Assembly (NCBI GenBank): GCA_958296015.1
Contig: CATQIH010000020.1
Location: 310,001 to 374,000, forward strand
DNA length: 64,000 nucleotides
Direction of reading: 5' to 3'
Source: Cyclobacteriaceae bacterium
Lineage (GTDB): Bacteria > Bacteroidota > Bacteroidia > Cytophagales > Cyclobacteriaceae
Part shown: positions 7,277 to 17,355 of the stretch, piece by piece
Layout: each line of letters begins with the position of its first letter
How positions within the stretch are numbered: the stretch's first letter is position 1
Notes under the pieces: generated by a model
Database searches by the model: none
Told to the model about the DNA's origin: nothing
What the model saw: only the letters and a program-made list of their open reading frames with translations
Translations under genes and position numbers: made by a program

Positions 7277-8458
7277 CTATGAATCTTTGCTACTTTCCAT
7301 AGCCTGCAAAACATCCGCTTTGATATCTTCTATATGTTCCAAACCTACTGATATTCTGATCAGACCAGGCGTAATGCCTACCGCAGCTCTTTCCTCATCG
7401 GTAAGTTTTGAATGTGTAGTAGATGCCGGATGTGAGGCAATGCTTCGGGTATCGCCTAAGTTAGCCGTAAAAGACAGCATTTTCAAAGCATTCAAAAAAT
7501 TACGTCCTCTGTCCAGGTCACCTTTCAGATCAAAGGTCACCAGTCCACCGCCCAGCCGCATCTGTTTCTTGGCTAGTTCATGCTGTGGGTGGGACGGCAA
7601 AAACGGATATTTTACACTCTTTACTGCCGGTTGGCTCTCCAGGAAAGTAGCCAGTTCCAATGCATTCTGGCAGTGTTTTTCCATCCTAACAGCCAGTGTT
7701 TCCAGACTTTTGGAGAGCATCCAGCCATTGAACGGAGACAGGGCTGGTCCGGTATGCCGTGCCAGAAAACGCACTTCTTTTATCAGTTCCTTAGAACCCA
7801 GCACTGCGCCTGCAATAACTCTACCCTGGCCATCGATAAATTTGGTAGCGGAGTGGGTGATGATATGAGCACCAAATTGTGCAGGATTTTGCAGATAGGG
7901 TGTGGCAAAGCAATTGTCTACATTAAATATCAGATCATGCTTTTTAGCCAGTGCGCCCAGTGCAGCCAGATCAATCAGGTCCAGGCCGGGGTTGGAAGGC
8001 GTTTCTACAAAGATCAGCTTCGTGCTTGGTTGAATGTGGCGTTCCCACACATCCAGAGGCTCATGGATATCCACATACGTATGAGTGATACCCCAGCGCG
8101 GAAAAAGGTTGGTCAGAATCTGATGGGTAGAGCCAAAAAGAGCGCGTGAAGCCAGCACATGGTCGCCACTTTTCAGGAAAGCAGCCATACTGATAAACAT
8201 GGCTGCCATGCCTGAGGCCGTAGCCACGCCATCTTCGGTGCCTTCTAGTGCGCAGAGCTTCTCGATAAACTCGTTGTTGTTTGGGTTGGAGAAGCGGGTA
8301 TAGATATTGCCCTCTATTTCATCGGCAAAAAGTGCTCGTGCCTGTTCCGCATCTTCAAATACAAAACTGGAAGTTGCATAAATAGGCGTACTATGCTCCC
8401 GGTGTGTACTCTTTTCCGATTGTATACGGATGGCTTGCGTCTCGAAGTGTTTATCCAA
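7277..8458 (-). CDS. metZ: O-succinylhomoserine sulfhydrylase (Cys/Met metabolism PLP enzyme)
   Basis: A 393-residue protein of the Cys/Met metabolism PLP-dependent family. PLP-lysine context: THSATKFIDGQGRVIAGAV. Other signatures are YTRFSNPNNNEFIEKL, ASGMAAMF, FVETPSNPGLDL and the C-terminal IRISVGLEHIEDI. The GQGRVIAGAV wording is typical of MetZ sulfhydrylases rather than cystathionine enzymes. It would condense O-succinylhomoserine with sulfide to homocysteine, using the sulfide made by the neighbouring operon. It is convergent with that operon. Only 17 bases separate its start from the decayed gene upstream, so its promoter must lie inside that remnant. Confidence 0.88.
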   Translation of the reverse strand: MDKHFETQAIRIQSEKSTHREHSTPIYATSSFVFEDAEQARALFADEIEGNIYTRFSNPNNNEFIEKLCALEGTEDGVATASGMAAMFISMAAFLKSGDHVLASRALFGSTHQILTNLFPRWGITHTYVDIHEPLDVWERHIQPSTKLIFVETPSNPGLDLIDLAALGALAKKHDLIFNVDNCFATPYLQNPAQFGAHIITHSATKFIDGQGRVIAGAVLGSKELIKEVRFLARHTGPALSPFNGWMLSKSLETLAVRMEKHCQNALELATFLESQPAVKSVKYPFLPSHPQHELAKKQMRLGGGLVTFDLKGDLDRGRNFLNALKMLSFTANLGDTRSIASHPASTTHSKLTDEERAAVGITPGLIRISVGLEHIEDIKADVLQAMESSKDS

Positions 8459-8475
8459 TGTTTTTGTAATTTAAT

Positions 8476-9462
8476 TTATGAATCAATACTTGAATGTCCT
8501 ATCACTCCTTCACCTTTTATTTGCTCGAGAAGATGATTGTACATTTCTTCAACTTCATTTTTACAATATTTTTGTACCGATTCATATAATGTGTTCAGCA
8601 AAGTAAATTCTTCTTTATTTTCGGTTGAGTTAAAAACAGAAGATTCTCTGCTACCTTGAAACCCGTATATTGAAATTACCATCTCCTCATCATTATCTTC
8701 CTTTATTCTCTCAGAAGGCATTTTGTTAGAGTTATTATCTAAAAAACCAGATTTTTTGTAAATAGTCACTGTGCTGTCTTTTAATACAATTTTGTACTGA
8801 CCAAGCATACTTGTAGTATTCCAGATAGCCTTTCCAGCGTTTGTTTTTTTGTTAAAGTTTCTACAAACCTTATGAATGAGTCAGAGATCATAATTTCCGA
8901 ATTTTAATTTGCCTTCGTAACTATTTAATAACGCAGAAGCTTTTTCTAAGTTATTGATGATATCAGTAAAACTTGTTACTTTCCCTTCTGAAACATATGA
9001 ATTTAAGCTTTTTAGATCAATATCAAATTCTACTAAGAATATCTGATATTTTCTGGTTTGATCAGGAAATTCTTTACTAACGATGTTTTCTAGTTGAATC
9101 AACTTATCCCTTAAATCTCTTATTCTCAGCTGGGCAAGCCTGTACTGTCTTTGCCTGATAAATTCCTAAACTTCCACAACGAGCCTAACCGATCTTGATA
9201 AGTCAGCTATCGAGGTGAATTGGTTAATTTTTTGAATAGATTCATTAACTGCTATCCTGGTCTGCTCCGATGTTTCTTTCACAGATTGTATTTGAACAAG
9301 GGCTATTCCGAATCCAACCAGCGTAGTAACAGTTCCAAGGATACCAAAAAAGTTTACCCAGTTTTGCTGCTCTTCTGTTAATAAAGCTAGAAAAACCATG
9401 AAGGCAAATGATATAATAATAACAAACTGGAAGAGTAATTTCCAATCTTTACGTGAATTCAT
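8476..9462 (-). pseudogene. Decayed membrane/coiled-coil protein gene, three in-frame pieces
   Basis: Three ORFs on the minus strand share one reading frame, interrupted by TAG at 9166-9168 and TGA at 8881-8883. Piece 1, from the ATG at 9462 (MNSRKDWK), has two membrane segments (LFQFVIIISFAFMVFLALL and a second near GILGTVTTLVGFGIALVQI) and a helical tail. Piece 2 (EFIRQRQYRLAQLRIRDL... to ...KFGNYDL) is helical and charged. Piece 3 (MLGQYKIVLKDSTVTIYKKS...) is soluble and mixed. Read-through would give ~329 residues. Base composition is clearly AT-richer than the neighbours, which suggests acquired DNA. The start overlaps the osmC stop by a few bases. The family is unrecognised. Pieces 1 and 3 could instead be separate small genes. 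Confidence 0.5.
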
Positions 9463-9463
9463 A

Positions 9464-9880
9464 TCACTCTTTAATCTCAAAGCTATAGCTAATCTCCGCT
9501 GTCTTCTCCAGTATTTTGGCCACGGAGCAGTACTGATCCATCGATAGTTCTACTGCTCTTTTTACTTTGTGTTCGTCCAGTTTGCCTTTTAATGTATACG
9601 TGATATGTATTTTTTTGAAAAGTGAGGGCACTTTGCCTTCTTCTCTGTCGGCATGTACCTTGACCTGAATATCTTCTAGGGGCTGCTTTTGCTTTTTCAG
9701 GATGCTGATGATGTCTATGGCACTGCATCCGCCAACGCCTGCCAGCAAAAGTTGCATGGGGCGAAAGCCCAGGTTCATGCCACCGGCATCAGGAGAGCTG
9801 TCTAAAGAAATGGTAGACCCGTCTTCGTTGGTGGCTTCCATATGGTAAGCGTCGTTGAGGCGTTTGATGTTAATTTCCAT
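9464..9880 (-). CDS. OsmC family protein
   Basis: A 138-residue OsmC/Ohr-fold protein with both reactive cysteine contexts, GVGGCSAIDIISIL and SMDQYCSVAKILEK, and the usual FRPMQLLLAGVGGC lead-in. Family members are cytoplasmic thiol-dependent peroxidases, or poorly defined OsmC-like proteins that often travel with sulfur-metabolism genes. The spacing and lack of Ohr-specific arginine context make a general OsmC call safer than Ohr. It is divergent from the rhodanese gene, with 86 bases shared for promoters. Confidence 0.85.
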   Translation of the reverse strand: MEINIKRLNDAYHMEATNEDGSTISLDSSPDAGGMNLGFRPMQLLLAGVGGCSAIDIISILKKQKQPLEDIQVKVHADREEGKVPSLFKKIHITYTLKGKLDEHKVKRAVELSMDQYCSVAKILEKTAEISYSFEIKE

Positions 9881-9966
9881 AATCTTGTATTCTTCGCTGA
9901 ACGATAACTGTTTATTTTCGTAAAAACTTGTCAGGGAAAATTAATGCTAAACTTTACAATATCAAA

Positions 9967-10263
9967 ATGAAAGAAGTGACAGTGCAAGACCTCAAAGAAA
10001 TGCAGGACAATCAGGAAGATTTTCAACTCATCGATGTGCGGGAAGATTACGAATACGATGAGGACAACTTGGGTGGTGAGCTTATCCCACTGGGTGAAGT
10101 GGCTGATCATACCGACAAGGTTGCCAAAGATAAAAAAGTAGTAGTGCATTGCCGCAGTGGCAAACGTAGTGCTAGTGCCATCCAGCTTCTAGAAAAACAG
10201 GGTTTCGATAATCTGTATAACCTCAAGGGTGGTATTCTGGCTTACCGTCAGGAAATAGCATAG
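9967..10263 (+). CDS. Rhodanese-like domain protein
   Basis: A single-domain rhodanese of 98 residues if started at the ATG at 9967. A TTG at 9928 would add 13 residues without family support. The active-site loop is VVVHCRSGKRSASAI, with catalytic Cys62 in a CRSGKR loop. The N-terminal FQLIDVREDYEYDEDNLGG is the conserved DVR.xxE motif. It carries persulfide sulfur in the cytoplasm; the acceptor is unknown. It sits with OsmC at the end of the sulfur block. Confidence 0.9.
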   Translation: MKEVTVQDLKEMQDNQEDFQLIDVREDYEYDEDNLGGELIPLGEVADHTDKVAKDKKVVVHCRSGKRSASAIQLLEKQGFDNLYNLKGGILAYRQEIA

Positions 10264-10266
10264 CAC

Positions 10267-13200
10267 CTACTTTTCAGGCATTTTTGTGCTGATAGCAGGC
10301 TTATCCTCCTCCGTTTGATTGGCAGGTATGGTATCTGATGGAACCGGTAGCTGTGCCTGATCTTGCTGCATTTTTTTAATGGCTGCATTTCTGGCATTGG
10401 TCAATAACTCTTTCACCTTGTCGAAATTCTGTACATACAACAAGCTAATACCCTGTGTTGTGCTGTTGGCTATGTTTAGGTTTCGGGTACCATTCACGTT
10501 GAAGTTGTTTCGGTTGAATATCTTTATTCGGAGCTTGCCGTCTTTTCTGAGCAGATACTCTACAGACACATCCCCGATCACACTGGCCGTACTGGTTTCG
10601 TTGCGCACGTTGGTAAAGCCGCCAGCTCTGGTAATTCTAAGTCTTCCGTCCAGCATGGTGTAAGAGAGGCGCAACTGGAATGTGTTGAACTTATCCTGGT
10701 CAAAAGTACCCAGGTCGAGGTCTACCTCAAGGTTTTCATCAACCTGACTAAACCAGTAACTGAACTGATTAGACAGAAACTCGCTGACACTGCTACCGAC
10801 CGCATTGCTGCCATCAAAGGAATCTCTTTCGGAAAACCTTCTGAGCACGATCAGGCTGAATACCTGTCTTTTGAGTTCTTCTCTGTTGAGTGCAGAGCTG
10901 TTTTTCAGACCTGCTACTGCCGTTTGCAGACTGATATTACTTTGCGGATAGTTGAGTACATCAATGTCAAAACCGACATTTGGCGACATCAGGTTGCCTG
11001 TCAGGTTGAGCTGCACCAGTGCCGAATACTTCCGGCGTACCTCATCCTTTTGTTTCTCCGACTCGTCCAGCACCAACGGCGACAGCGAAGCAAGTTGCTC
11101 ATAGGTAGCTTTAATGTCCAGAATACCGCCATAAGGGTCTCCCAGCCAGGCAATACTGCTACCCGGCTGTATCTGAAATTCTTTGTTGATAATATTGTAT
11201 AAAGTAAAATTGTATGCTCCTTCTGTAAAGGCCACATCTCCAAACATCTCAAAGTCGCCTTCGCGGGTAATGAGAAACTGCAACTGACCATTGCCACGCC
11301 CGCGAATGATATCGCCTGTTTTGGCATCAAAGACAATTTCACTGTAGGCATCCGGAGTTACTTCTATGTTAAGGTCCAGGTTCAATCCGCCCAAGTTGAT
11401 CTTATCGCTTGCTCCTTCCACTGAGAAGGAGCTGTCGCTCATATCTACAAAGTTGATGTATTCGAGTTTTTCCACACCTTCTACACCTCCGATAGGAATG
11501 TATATCTTGGTGCCTTTCTCAGTTTTCAACCGTGTGCTGATGTCCATGCTGTTGATGGCACCCAGTAGGGATACTGTACCGGAAGCATATGCTTTACCAT
11601 AAAACATATCATTATCTTTAAGCGATGTGTTTAGCACAGTCATATTGTTGAGCGTTCCGTTGAGGTCTACCACAAAGTTTTTGAACCCATCATGGAAGAA
11701 TCCGCCGTTGAAATAGGCAGATTCACCACGGCTATCCTGTACCAGCAAATCATGTACACTGATGGCATTTTCTTCAAAAACCACATCGCCATTCAGCGAA
11801 TAGTTGGTATTAAGGTAGTTGATCTTCATCGCACCATTGTTGATGGTGCCACTTCCTTTCAGAATCGGGTGGTTCAGGCGGCCTGTCAGGGTAACGTTTC
11901 CACTGATGGTGCCATCAATGTCTGACAGAATATCGCTCATATAAGGTTCTGCCACGTTGAGCCGGGCTTTGTCTAGTTTGGCAGCAAGGTTTAGCTGCGC
12001 TTCTTCTTCGTTAGGATTATAGGTGCCATCTACAGAAATGATACGTTCACCGGCCCGGTTGACCATCATATTCATGTTCAACAGGCTGTCCTGGTTGTCC
12101 CATTTGGCTAAGCCTATGACATCGCCCACCAGGAAGGTGCCTATACCAAAGTTCTGAATGGCTATTTCGCTATCCAGCAGCAAGCTTAGCCGGTTGTCGG
12201 CAGAATCTCTGGCTACCTTTTGTATATCTACAAACCCGTTGATGGAACCCTGATATTTGTGTGCCATCAAAGGGTTTAGGTTATCAATCAGAAAGTTACT
12301 GATCCTGACGGTTAGTTGCTTGTTCGGATCGGCAGAGAGCACACCGTTGGCAGATATTTCCTGATGCTCCGAGGGAGAAAGGGTATTGAAGAACACTAAG
12401 CTGTCAAAGGTTATTTCATTATTTGCCAGCAATACGCTGTTCCCTTTAAAAACAGACCATTTTCTGTCTAATACCTGCATATCGGCATTGTTGATCCTGA
12501 AGATGGTGCTGTCTTGCAAAAAGGTGAGATTTCCGGCAAGGCTGGCATGGTTGTCGGTTTCCTGCTGCCGGATGCTCTGCTGCACATCAATGTGGTCATT
12601 TGCCCAGATAGCTTCTGTAAAGAGTTTCTCAGTTTGCAGGGTAATATTGTCTCGCTTAAATTCCTGTTGATCCGAATCAACATACACCATAGCCAGTACT
12701 TCTTTGCTACCTGCAATCTTTGAGGCAGAAATATCCACTTGGTTCTGATAAAAATAGTTTTCTTTGTACTGAAAGGTATCTATTTGGGTATTGAGAGAGA
12801 ATATATGGGTAAATCCACCGGTGATGCGCCCTTCCAGAAAAGTATTGGCAGATACGGAGATGTCAGGCGCAAACAAGTGCAGCACTGGGTTTATATCGTC
12901 CAGTTTGAAATGATAATTCAACTCATAATCTTCATCTTGCAGGGCTTGCTGTGTTTTTTGGGAACGGTTAGTAAAATAAGAAGCTAGTTCCTCTTTATCA
13001 TTGGAGAAGATGATACGGTACTCTTTAAGCAGCATCTGTATATCACTGATCAATGTGGAAAACTGGTAGTTGCCCGCCAGCAGTGCCTCAAATTTATTGG
13101 TATGAAGGCTAAATTCTCGCTGCCCAGGTCCGATCTCAGACTTGATCCATAGTGAATCTATATTTAGTTGCCTGCCCTGATAGACCAGGAAAAGATCGTC

Positions 13201-14910
13201 AAACTGCGTGGTGCCTTTCAGGCTGTCGAGTTCCAGGCCGTGGGTATTGGCTTTGAGGCGCGTACTGATAAAAGCATCGTCCTTGGTTAGGTTGATGGCC
13301 TGTAAGAAAGCCGTATCAAGCTGAGCCTCCAGGATAATATTCTGCTCACCTTCTCTGAGGTTTACCGTGCCCTCCGCATTAAATTTGAGGTTTGGATCAT
13401 TGATGCTTACCTTTCCTTCAAAAAAAGAAGTACCCAGTCGTGCATCTGTTTTGATATTGGCAAAATTGTAATGATTGACACCCAGGTAATCAAATTTTGC
13501 TTTCAGGTTAAAATCAGCTTCATTCAGCGTAAGTCCCTGCCCTTTGATAGAACCTCTAAAGGAAGTTTTTTGCAACAGGTCGGGCCGCTGTGTCACTGCA
13601 CCCAGATCAAAATCGTAGAGGGCAAGTTTTCCGGAGTATTCAGGAATTTTGGTATCTAGTTTCAGGTTGATGTCAGAATTTACTTTACCCAGCTGGGTAT
13701 CAAACTGCCCGTTGGCTACAAAGTCACCTGGGAAGCCCAGAAATTCTGCATCGAAACCTACGATGCCAAAGACCTTTACCCGGTCAGAGATGCTATCGTT
13801 CTGTATGTATTGTTCCAGATCGTGCACGTCAACGACAGAGTTTTTCAGGTCAAGGTCAATAAAGGTTTCTTTGAAATCAGGCAAGCCATCAAAGTTAACA
13901 TCACCTGCCATGTGGCTTTGCGCACCAAAATTCAGCGCAAAATCTTTCACTGAAAAGCTTTTTACCTCACCCTTAAAGTGGCCACTGAAAGTATAAAACT
14001 CATTGTATCGCTTTAGGTAAGGGGCAAACAATGCCAGGTCTTTAGAGTGTATCTTGGTCTGATCGATACGGGCAACGATGGTTACGCTGTCATTAAAGTA
14101 GCTGAGTGCCGATTGGCTGTCGTAGTTAAACACTACCGAATCCTGCAATATGCTGTTGCCCGCATAGAGCTTAAAATCGCGGAAGGTCATGTTCTGGTCT
14201 GTCAGGCGGTAGAAGCCGGTAAAATCATGCACGGTAAAATCATGCGTTGCCTCGTAGGCATTGAGCCTTCTCATATCCAGTTCCAGGGTGTCGGCTACAA
14301 TCCGGAAGTCGTCTACATCACCATTGATATTGTCGATCTGAAAATGGTGATAATCAAATTTTTCTGCGATAGCCTCCTCATTGGCATCAAAGTAATAGAA
14401 GATACTGTTGCGGAGCTGTACCTTCTCGATGGTGAAAATGGGGGGTAGACTATTGCTGTTTTCTTTCTTTCTGGTCAGGTCTCTGATCGCTTTGATAAAG
14501 CTGTTCAGGTTAAGCTGACTATCTATCGTATCTTTGTATAAATGTACTCTGGCTTCATCTATACGGGCTTCGTCTAGGGTGATGGTGCGGCCATTGATGA
14601 GCGAGAACAGGTTGAAATCAACTGCCAGGTTTTTCACCCATATCATCTCCTTTTGTCGTTGGTCTTTGATCATCACAGAATCCAGCACCACCGTATCAAA
14701 CCACTTAACATGGATGCTTTTGATGGTAGACTCAAAGCCGGTCTTTTGAGAGATATTTTCTGCAAATTTATGAGTGATCCGGGTCTGTACATAAGGAATT
14801 TGAATGACCACCACCAGGAGGGTTAATAGCGCAACCACGGTTACCAGCAACCATAGGACTGTTTTTATTAGGTTTTTTTTGGTAACTTTCCTGTTTTCTT
14901 TCTTCTCCAA
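10267..14910 (-). CDS. tamB: TamB-like translocation/assembly module protein (DUF490 C-terminus)
   Basis: A 1547-residue AsmA/TamB-family protein. One N-terminal membrane anchor (residues ~14-37, LIKTVLWLLVTVVALLTLLV) is followed by a very long beta-rich periplasmic region. The C-terminal TamB/DUF490 domain occupies about residues 1130-1480 (GEGDFEMFGDVAFTEGAYNFTL-like, SPNVGFDIDVLNYP, FSLIVLRRFS). The protein would bridge the inner and outer membranes for outer-membrane protein insertion or lipid transport. Size and domain order are normal for Bacteroidota. It is convergent with the rhodanese gene by 3 bases and divergent from tsaD, with only 11 bases between the two start codons. Confidence 0.92.
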   Translation of the reverse strand: MEKKENRKVTKKNLIKTVLWLLVTVVALLTLLVVVIQIPYVQTRITHKFAENISQKTGFESTIKSIHVKWFDTVVLDSVMIKDQRQKEMIWVKNLAVDFNLFSLINGRTITLDEARIDEARVHLYKDTIDSQLNLNSFIKAIRDLTRKKENSNSLPPIFTIEKVQLRNSIFYYFDANEEAIAEKFDYHHFQIDNINGDVDDFRIVADTLELDMRRLNAYEATHDFTVHDFTGFYRLTDQNMTFRDFKLYAGNSILQDSVVFNYDSQSALSYFNDSVTIVARIDQTKIHSKDLALFAPYLKRYNEFYTFSGHFKGEVKSFSVKDFALNFGAQSHMAGDVNFDGLPDFKETFIDLDLKNSVVDVHDLEQYIQNDSISDRVKVFGIVGFDAEFLGFPGDFVANGQFDTQLGKVNSDINLKLDTKIPEYSGKLALYDFDLGAVTQRPDLLQKTSFRGSIKGQGLTLNEADFNLKAKFDYLGVNHYNFANIKTDARLGTSFFEGKVSINDPNLKFNAEGTVNLREGEQNIILEAQLDTAFLQAINLTKDDAFISTRLKANTHGLELDSLKGTTQFDDLFLVYQGRQLNIDSLWIKSEIGPGQREFSLHTNKFEALLAGNYQFSTLISDIQMLLKEYRIIFSNDKEELASYFTNRSQKTQQALQDEDYELNYHFKLDDINPVLHLFAPDISVSANTFLEGRITGGFTHIFSLNTQIDTFQYKENYFYQNQVDISASKIAGSKEVLAMVYVDSDQQEFKRDNITLQTEKLFTEAIWANDHIDVQQSIRQQETDNHASLAGNLTFLQDSTIFRINNADMQVLDRKWSVFKGNSVLLANNEITFDSLVFFNTLSPSEHQEISANGVLSADPNKQLTVRISNFLIDNLNPLMAHKYQGSINGFVDIQKVARDSADNRLSLLLDSEIAIQNFGIGTFLVGDVIGLAKWDNQDSLLNMNMMVNRAGERIISVDGTYNPNEEEAQLNLAAKLDKARLNVAEPYMSDILSDIDGTISGNVTLTGRLNHPILKGSGTINNGAMKINYLNTNYSLNGDVVFEENAISVHDLLVQDSRGESAYFNGGFFHDGFKNFVVDLNGTLNNMTVLNTSLKDNDMFYGKAYASGTVSLLGAINSMDISTRLKTEKGTKIYIPIGGVEGVEKLEYINFVDMSDSSFSVEGASDKINLGGLNLDLNIEVTPDAYSEIVFDAKTGDIIRGRGNGQLQFLITREGDFEMFGDVAFTEGAYNFTLYNIINKEFQIQPGSSIAWLGDPYGGILDIKATYEQLASLSPLVLDESEKQKDEVRRKYSALVQLNLTGNLMSPNVGFDIDVLNYPQSNISLQTAVAGLKNSSALNREELKRQVFSLIVLRRFSERDSFDGSNAVGSSVSEFLSNQFSYWFSQVDENLEVDLDLGTFDQDKFNTFQLRLSYTMLDGRLRITRAGGFTNVRNETSTASVIGDVSVEYLLRKDGKLRIKIFNRNNFNVNGTRNLNIANSTTQGISLLYVQNFDKVKELLTNARNAAIKKMQQDQAQLPVPSDTIPANQTEEDKPAISTKMPEK

Positions 14911-14921
14911 ACTGCTATTGA

Positions 14922-15968
14922 ATGAAATCTTCTTTAGATTACAACGATAAAAGGCCAGTTGTCATATTAGCCATCGAGTCTTCCTGTGACGAAACTTCTG
15001 CATCCGTGGTGGCTGATGGCACTATATTGAGCAACGTCATTGCTACGCAATCGGTTCACCAAAGTTACGGAGGCGTGGTGCCGGAATTAGCCTCAAGGGC
15101 ACACCAGCAACACATTGTGCCGGTAGTCTACCAGGCATTGTCTGAGGCAAAGATAACAAAAACTATGCTGAGTGCCGTGGCTTTTACGCAGGGACCTGGC
15201 TTATTAGGTGCATTATTAGTAGGAAGTTCTTTTGCCAAGTCGCTTGCCTACGGTCTGGACATCCCTCTGATCGGCATCAACCACATGCAGGCGCATATTC
15301 TGGCCCATTTTATCGAAGATCCCAGGCCCACATTTCCCTTTCTGTGCCTGACAGCCAGCGGTGGTCATACGCAAATTGTGAGGATAGATGATTATCTGAG
15401 CATGACCATCATCGGGCAAACCCAGGATGATGCCGTAGGAGAAGCCTTCGACAAGGCCGCTAAAATTATGGGTTTTCCTTATCCTGGTGGCCCTTTGATT
15501 GATCAGTACGCGAAGACAGGAAATGCCAGGGCTTTTTCTTTTCCGAATACGAGTATGCCAGGCTATGACTTTTCGTTCAGTGGTATCAAAACCGCTTTCC
15601 TCAACTTTCTGAACAAAGAGAAAAGCCGTAACCCGGATTTTGTACAGGAAAACAGCGTGGATATCTGCGCTAGTATTCAGCAAAAGCTGGTGGATATGCT
15701 ACTGGATAAACTGGCACTGGCCGCCAGAGATACTGGTATCAGGCAGGTGGCTATTGCCGGGGGCGTGTCAGCCAATACGGCTTTGAGAGAAAATATTACC
15801 CAACTTGGCAGGCAGGAAGACTGGCGCATCTTTATTCCCCGCCTCGAGTACTGCACAGACAATGCCGCTATGATTGCGATGGCTGCCCATTATAAATACC
15901 TGGGCAGACACTTTGCGGATTTGCACGCCAGTCCTGATCCCCGGTTGCAGTTGGAAAGCGGAAATTAG
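14922..15968 (+). CDS. tsaD: tRNA N6-adenosine threonylcarbamoyltransferase
   Basis: A 348-residue Kae1/TsaD family protein with the ATP-binding IESSCDETSASVV, the HMQAHILAH metal-binding histidines, GPGLLGALLVG, LTASGGHTQIV and the C-terminal IAGGVSANTALRE and YCTDNAAMIAM motifs. It transfers the threonylcarbamoyl group to A37 of ANN-decoding tRNAs with TsaB/TsaE. The ATG at 14922 is the only start close enough to the ILAIESSCDE segment. Its promoter must lie in the tamB N-terminal coding region or be very compact. Confidence 0.97.
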   Translation: MKSSLDYNDKRPVVILAIESSCDETSASVVADGTILSNVIATQSVHQSYGGVVPELASRAHQQHIVPVVYQALSEAKITKTMLSAVAFTQGPGLLGALLVGSSFAKSLAYGLDIPLIGINHMQAHILAHFIEDPRPTFPFLCLTASGGHTQIVRIDDYLSMTIIGQTQDDAVGEAFDKAAKIMGFPYPGGPLIDQYAKTGNARAFSFPNTSMPGYDFSFSGIKTAFLNFLNKEKSRNPDFVQENSVDICASIQQKLVDMLLDKLALAARDTGIRQVAIAGGVSANTALRENITQLGRQEDWRIFIPRLEYCTDNAAMIAMAAHYKYLGRHFADLHASPDPRLQLESGN

Positions 15969-16047
15969 AGGATAGAAGACAGAAGTCCGGAGTCTGAATA
16001 AAAGCTTCCGTCTCCGGTCTCCCGTTCCACAGTGGCGTGCCTCCCTT

Positions 16048-17355
16048 TCACACTTCTGTTGTGCTTGCGCTTTCGGGAATCATTTGCATCAGCAGGGGAT
16101 AGGTGAAGAATGACTTGGGTACGCTGTGTAACATGGGGGATGGAATAAGTTGCAGAATAGCAGATAAGCTTTTTTGCACTATGTTCTTCTCCTCATTAGT
16201 CAGTTTCTCATGCTGCGCCTTTTGAAGTAGCCTTGCCACTTGTACATCTTGCCGGATGTGTGCTGCCAACACTTGCTGATGCTGTTGAAGGGCATGGATG
16301 AGTTTGGTGAGCACTTGTTCTTCCAACTCATTCAGAGAACCTTCTTTCTGCAAAAACTCCATTTGTTGCCAATGAGATGCAATGAAGCTCTCAACGGCCA
16401 TCATGCTGGTGTCCATCTCGTGTTTGCCCAGCCGGAGCTTTTTCCTGAGTTTCTCAAGAAACGCCGTTTCTTCGTCTGTCACCATCTTATCGGAGTAGAT
16501 CACCAGGGTGGCCAGCTCGAAGATATATTTTTTAAGAATCTGAGAACCTACTTCTGTGAAGTCCAGCTTTTCTATATTGAGCGGATTCTCGAGATATTCC
16601 TCGCACTTGCTGTTGACTTCCTCTGAGAAATATACCGCCTGAATATAACATTCAAACAACTGTTTTTCCTCGGGTTCGATGATATCGTTGGCCAATGCCG
16701 CAGATATAATGACCTTAAAAATAAGGAAACGCATGTTTTCATGTTCGTTGGCTATATGTGTAGCACCGTAACTGGTTTTTTCAGCATCTATCCACTTACT
16801 AAAATAGAGCATATCCAGGAAGGTGAGGCTTGCACTAAAAAAATGCAGCCAAAACTGATTGCCTGTATTTTGGCAGCTGGCTTTATTGTCCAGCACAAAT
16901 TCCGATAGCTGCATTCCGCGTCTTTCCTGCTGAAAAAGCCAGTGTTGCTGACTAATGTCCATACCCTTGTATACCGCTTTGTAGAATCTGCCTACATACA
17001 TAGCAGCTTCAAGTACCGCATCTGCCAAATCTATGGATTCTTCCAGATTATCGTAACGCGGAGAAGTAAGGCCGCTGTGCAAAAAGCCTTCAAGCAGCAC
17101 GATTCGGGTTTTTTCTGTGGCTGATAGCGAATCTATGCGTAAGGCTCTTAGCAACGATTTTACTTCAAGTGGCAGTTTGGTTGGGTGTCCATACATAATA
17201 CCGGTAGGTTGCAGTAGTTGATACAGAAACTTTTCGGGATTGTACGTGCTGCTGTCGATGGCAGACAACCGCTCAAATTCCTTTTGCAAAGCATACTGAT
17301 TTCTTAAATGCAAATAGCGTTTGATCCAGCCTTTGTCTTTCATAGTAGGGAGCAT
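16048..17355 (-). CDS. LETM1-related / TerB-like helical protein (biofilm-associated family)
   Basis: A 435-residue all-helical protein with no signal peptide or membrane segments; Met5 (17343) is an equally good start. Two TerB-like calcium/metal-fold segments are visible: AALANDIIEPEEKQLFECY at ~220 and VIYSDKMVTDEETAFLEKL at ~290. The C-terminus ILQLIPSPMLHSVPKSFFTYPLLMQMIP resembles the proline-rich segment of LETM1-related biofilm-associated proteins of Bacteroidota. The biochemical role is unknown. The family assignment rests on C-terminal wording and length and is moderately secure. Confidence 0.6.
   Translation of the reverse strand: MLPTMKDKGWIKRYLHLRNQYALQKEFERLSAIDSSTYNPEKFLYQLLQPTGIMYGHPTKLPLEVKSLLRALRIDSLSATEKTRIVLLEGFLHSGLTSPRYDNLEESIDLADAVLEAAMYVGRFYKAVYKGMDISQQHWLFQQERRGMQLSEFVLDNKASCQNTGNQFWLHFFSASLTFLDMLYFSKWIDAEKTSYGATHIANEHENMRFLIFKVIISAALANDIIEPEEKQLFECYIQAVYFSEEVNSKCEEYLENPLNIEKLDFTEVGSQILKKYIFELATLVIYSDKMVTDEETAFLEKLRKKLRLGKHEMDTSMMAVESFIASHWQQMEFLQKEGSLNELEEQVLTKLIHALQQHQQVLAAHIRQDVQVARLLQKAQHEKLTNEEKNIVQKSLSAILQLIPSPMLHSVPKSFFTYPLLMQMIPESASTTEV

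Noticed and set aside
10379-14749. Plus-strand ORFs of 69-133 residues inside tamB
   Set aside because: Shadows of the 1547-codon minus-strand gene, whose domains are clear.
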